DNA of 64,000 nt from Nitrobacter sp051535235 (lineage in GTDB: Bacteria; Pseudomonadota; Alphaproteobacteria; Rhizobiales; Xanthobacteraceae). Positions 63,360-64,000 of the stretch are shown here, piece by piece. Each line of letters starts with the position of its first letter. Positions within the stretch are counted from its first letter, which is position 1. Location of the stretch: the NCBI RefSeq assembly GCF_051535235.1, contig NZ_JBPPLZ010000001.1, positions 1 to 64,000 of the forward strand, in the 5' to 3' direction. Below the pieces are notes generated by a model. That model had not been told where the DNA came from and made no database searches. It saw nothing but the letters and a program-made list of their open reading frames with translations. Made by a program: the position numbers and the translations under genes.

Positions 63360-63812
63360 ATGCGCCTCACCACCTATTCGGACTATGCATTGCGGGTGCT
63401 GATGTACCTCGCCCTGAAATCCGACGGGCTGTCGACCATCGCCGCGATCGCCGAAAGCTACGATATTTCCGAGGCTCACCTGATGAAGGTGGTCCATCAG
63501 CTGGGCGTGGCCGGATACGTCGAGACGGTGCGCGGCCGGGGCGGCGGGGTGCGCCTCGCCAGGCCGGTCGAGGCGATCAGCCTTGCCGAGGTCATTCGCA
63601 CCACCGAACCCGACATGGCGATCGTGTCGTGCCTGAAGCCGATTAACGCGTCCTGCACGATCAACCCGAGTTGCGTGCTCAAGCGCGCGCTGCAACGGGC
63701 GCAGGATGCGTTCATGGAGGTGCTCGAAGGATATACGCTCGCCGACCTCGTGGCGCCCCGCGCGCGTCTTGCGGGTCTGCTTGGCATTTCGCCGGGCGCG
63801 TCGCCGCAATAA
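63360..63812 (+). CDS. nsrR: Rrf2-family regulator, NsrR type
   Basis: 150 residues. N-terminal winged helix (MRLTTYSDYALRVLMYLALK), the RGRGGGVRLARP wing, the three-Cys iron-sulfur motif Cys91, Cys99, Cys105 (CLKPINASC and INPSC) and the NsrR-like end YTLADLV. NsrR senses NO through its cluster and releases NO-detoxification genes. Divergent from the hemoglobin pair across a palindrome. A CAGGAGA site precedes the ATG. Confidence 0.88.
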   Translation: MRLTTYSDYALRVLMYLALKSDGLSTIAAIAESYDISEAHLMKVVHQLGVAGYVETVRGRGGGVRLARPVEAISLAEVIRTTEPDMAIVSCLKPINASCTINPSCVLKRALQRAQDAFMEVLEGYTLADLVAPRARLAGLLGISPGASPQ

Positions 63813-63819
63813 AGGACTC

Positions 63820-63849
63820 TCGCGACGATTGGGTTCGTCGCGACGTTTT
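63820..63849 (+). terminator. Terminator after nsrR
   Basis: TCGCGACGA, loop TTGGGT, TCGTCGCGA, then CGTTTTA. A 9-bp perfect stem with a T-tract directly after nsrR, partly overlapping the stop codon of the convergent protease gene. Confidence 0.85.
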
Positions 63850-64000
63850 ATTGGAAACGCGGCTTCTTCAGCATCCGGTCGCGGTCGATCGACGCCACCA
63901 CCACGTCGAAGATGTCTCCCTCGCGATAGAGCGTCAGCGGCACGTCGACGCCCGCGGGACCGAGCGCCCATAGCTTCCGGTAGAACTGCGCCGGCTCGGC
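63848..64000 (-). CDS. C-terminus of a probable PDZ-type serine protease
   Basis: The last 50 codons of a minus-strand gene that begins outside the window. The reading AQFYRKLWALGPAGVDVPL and then GDIFDVVVASIDRDRMLKK resembles the PDZ-domain end of S1C/DegP-like trypsin-type proteases in this family. The identity is from the tail only. Confidence 0.55.
   Translation of the reverse strand, partial: AEPAQFYRKLWALGPAGVDVPLTLYREGDIFDVVVASIDRDRMLKKPRFQ

Overview
The window reads as a high-GC alphaproteobacterial chromosome of the Bradyrhizobium/Rhodopseudomonas/Nitrobacter group (Nitrobacteraceae). The basis is the overall gene content, a Calvin-cycle cluster with a divergent CbbR, a membrane-anchored CycM-type cytochrome c, and intergenic palindromes of a kind common in this family. 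Nitrobacter is my best guess at genus; no nitrite oxidoreductase or RuBisCO gene is in view to prove it.

Layout. 1-9771 is gene-poor: a truncated secreted-protein start, trmO, a broken STAND/NACHT-like NTPase, several small hypotheticals, a His-rich COG0523 GTPase and a SufT-type protein, separated by long stretches with no recognisable gene. 9772-15925 holds cycM, then argH-lptM-lysA on the minus strand, then tlpA, a YqaA-type membrane protein and a HisE-like protein. 16041-25000 carries an orphan substrate-binding protein, an NdvA-like exporter, a DacA-type carboxypeptidase, fadD, a DUF924 protein and a peroxiredoxin. 24626-28082 holds rnhA-thrB (overlapping), ispH and the DUF1013 regulator trcR. 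28893-35945 has prpE and the Calvin-cycle group cbbF-cbbP-cbbA with divergent cbbR. 36032-51318 is a dense mix of housekeeping genes: tRNA-Pro, a Sua5-type synthase, a GlcD-like oxidase, a SRAP protein, NUDIX, a dihydroorotase-like protein, ygfZ-tag-HD, a tyrosine phosphatase, a C26 amidotransferase, an AcuI-like reductase, an MFS transporter and a SleB hydrolase. 51773-58181 holds ppdK, ftsH and tilS. 58337-64000 holds small hypotheticals, tRNA-Leu, dsbB, a PsiF-like pair, a DsbA-like protein and a nitric-oxide-response locus (NsrR-type regulator, group III truncated hemoglobin, coupled small membrane protein), ending in the C-terminus of a probable serine protease.

How the genes work together. 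CbbF, CbbP and CbbA act in the regenerative part of the CO2-fixation cycle under CbbR, and the shared promoter region contains a good CbbR-like palindrome. The NsrR locus has a 27-bp near-perfect palindrome between the regulator and the hemoglobin pair, which suggests NO-dependent control. TlpA, DsbB and the DsbA-like protein form a periplasmic thiol-redox theme.

The strongest structural signal outside genes is a dispersed element of about 100-125 bp. I find about eleven full or partial copies in intergenic gaps from 5199 to 60907. It has up to three predicted hairpins, and two copies carry a different terminal stem. No CRISPR array, phage or intact insertion sequence was seen.
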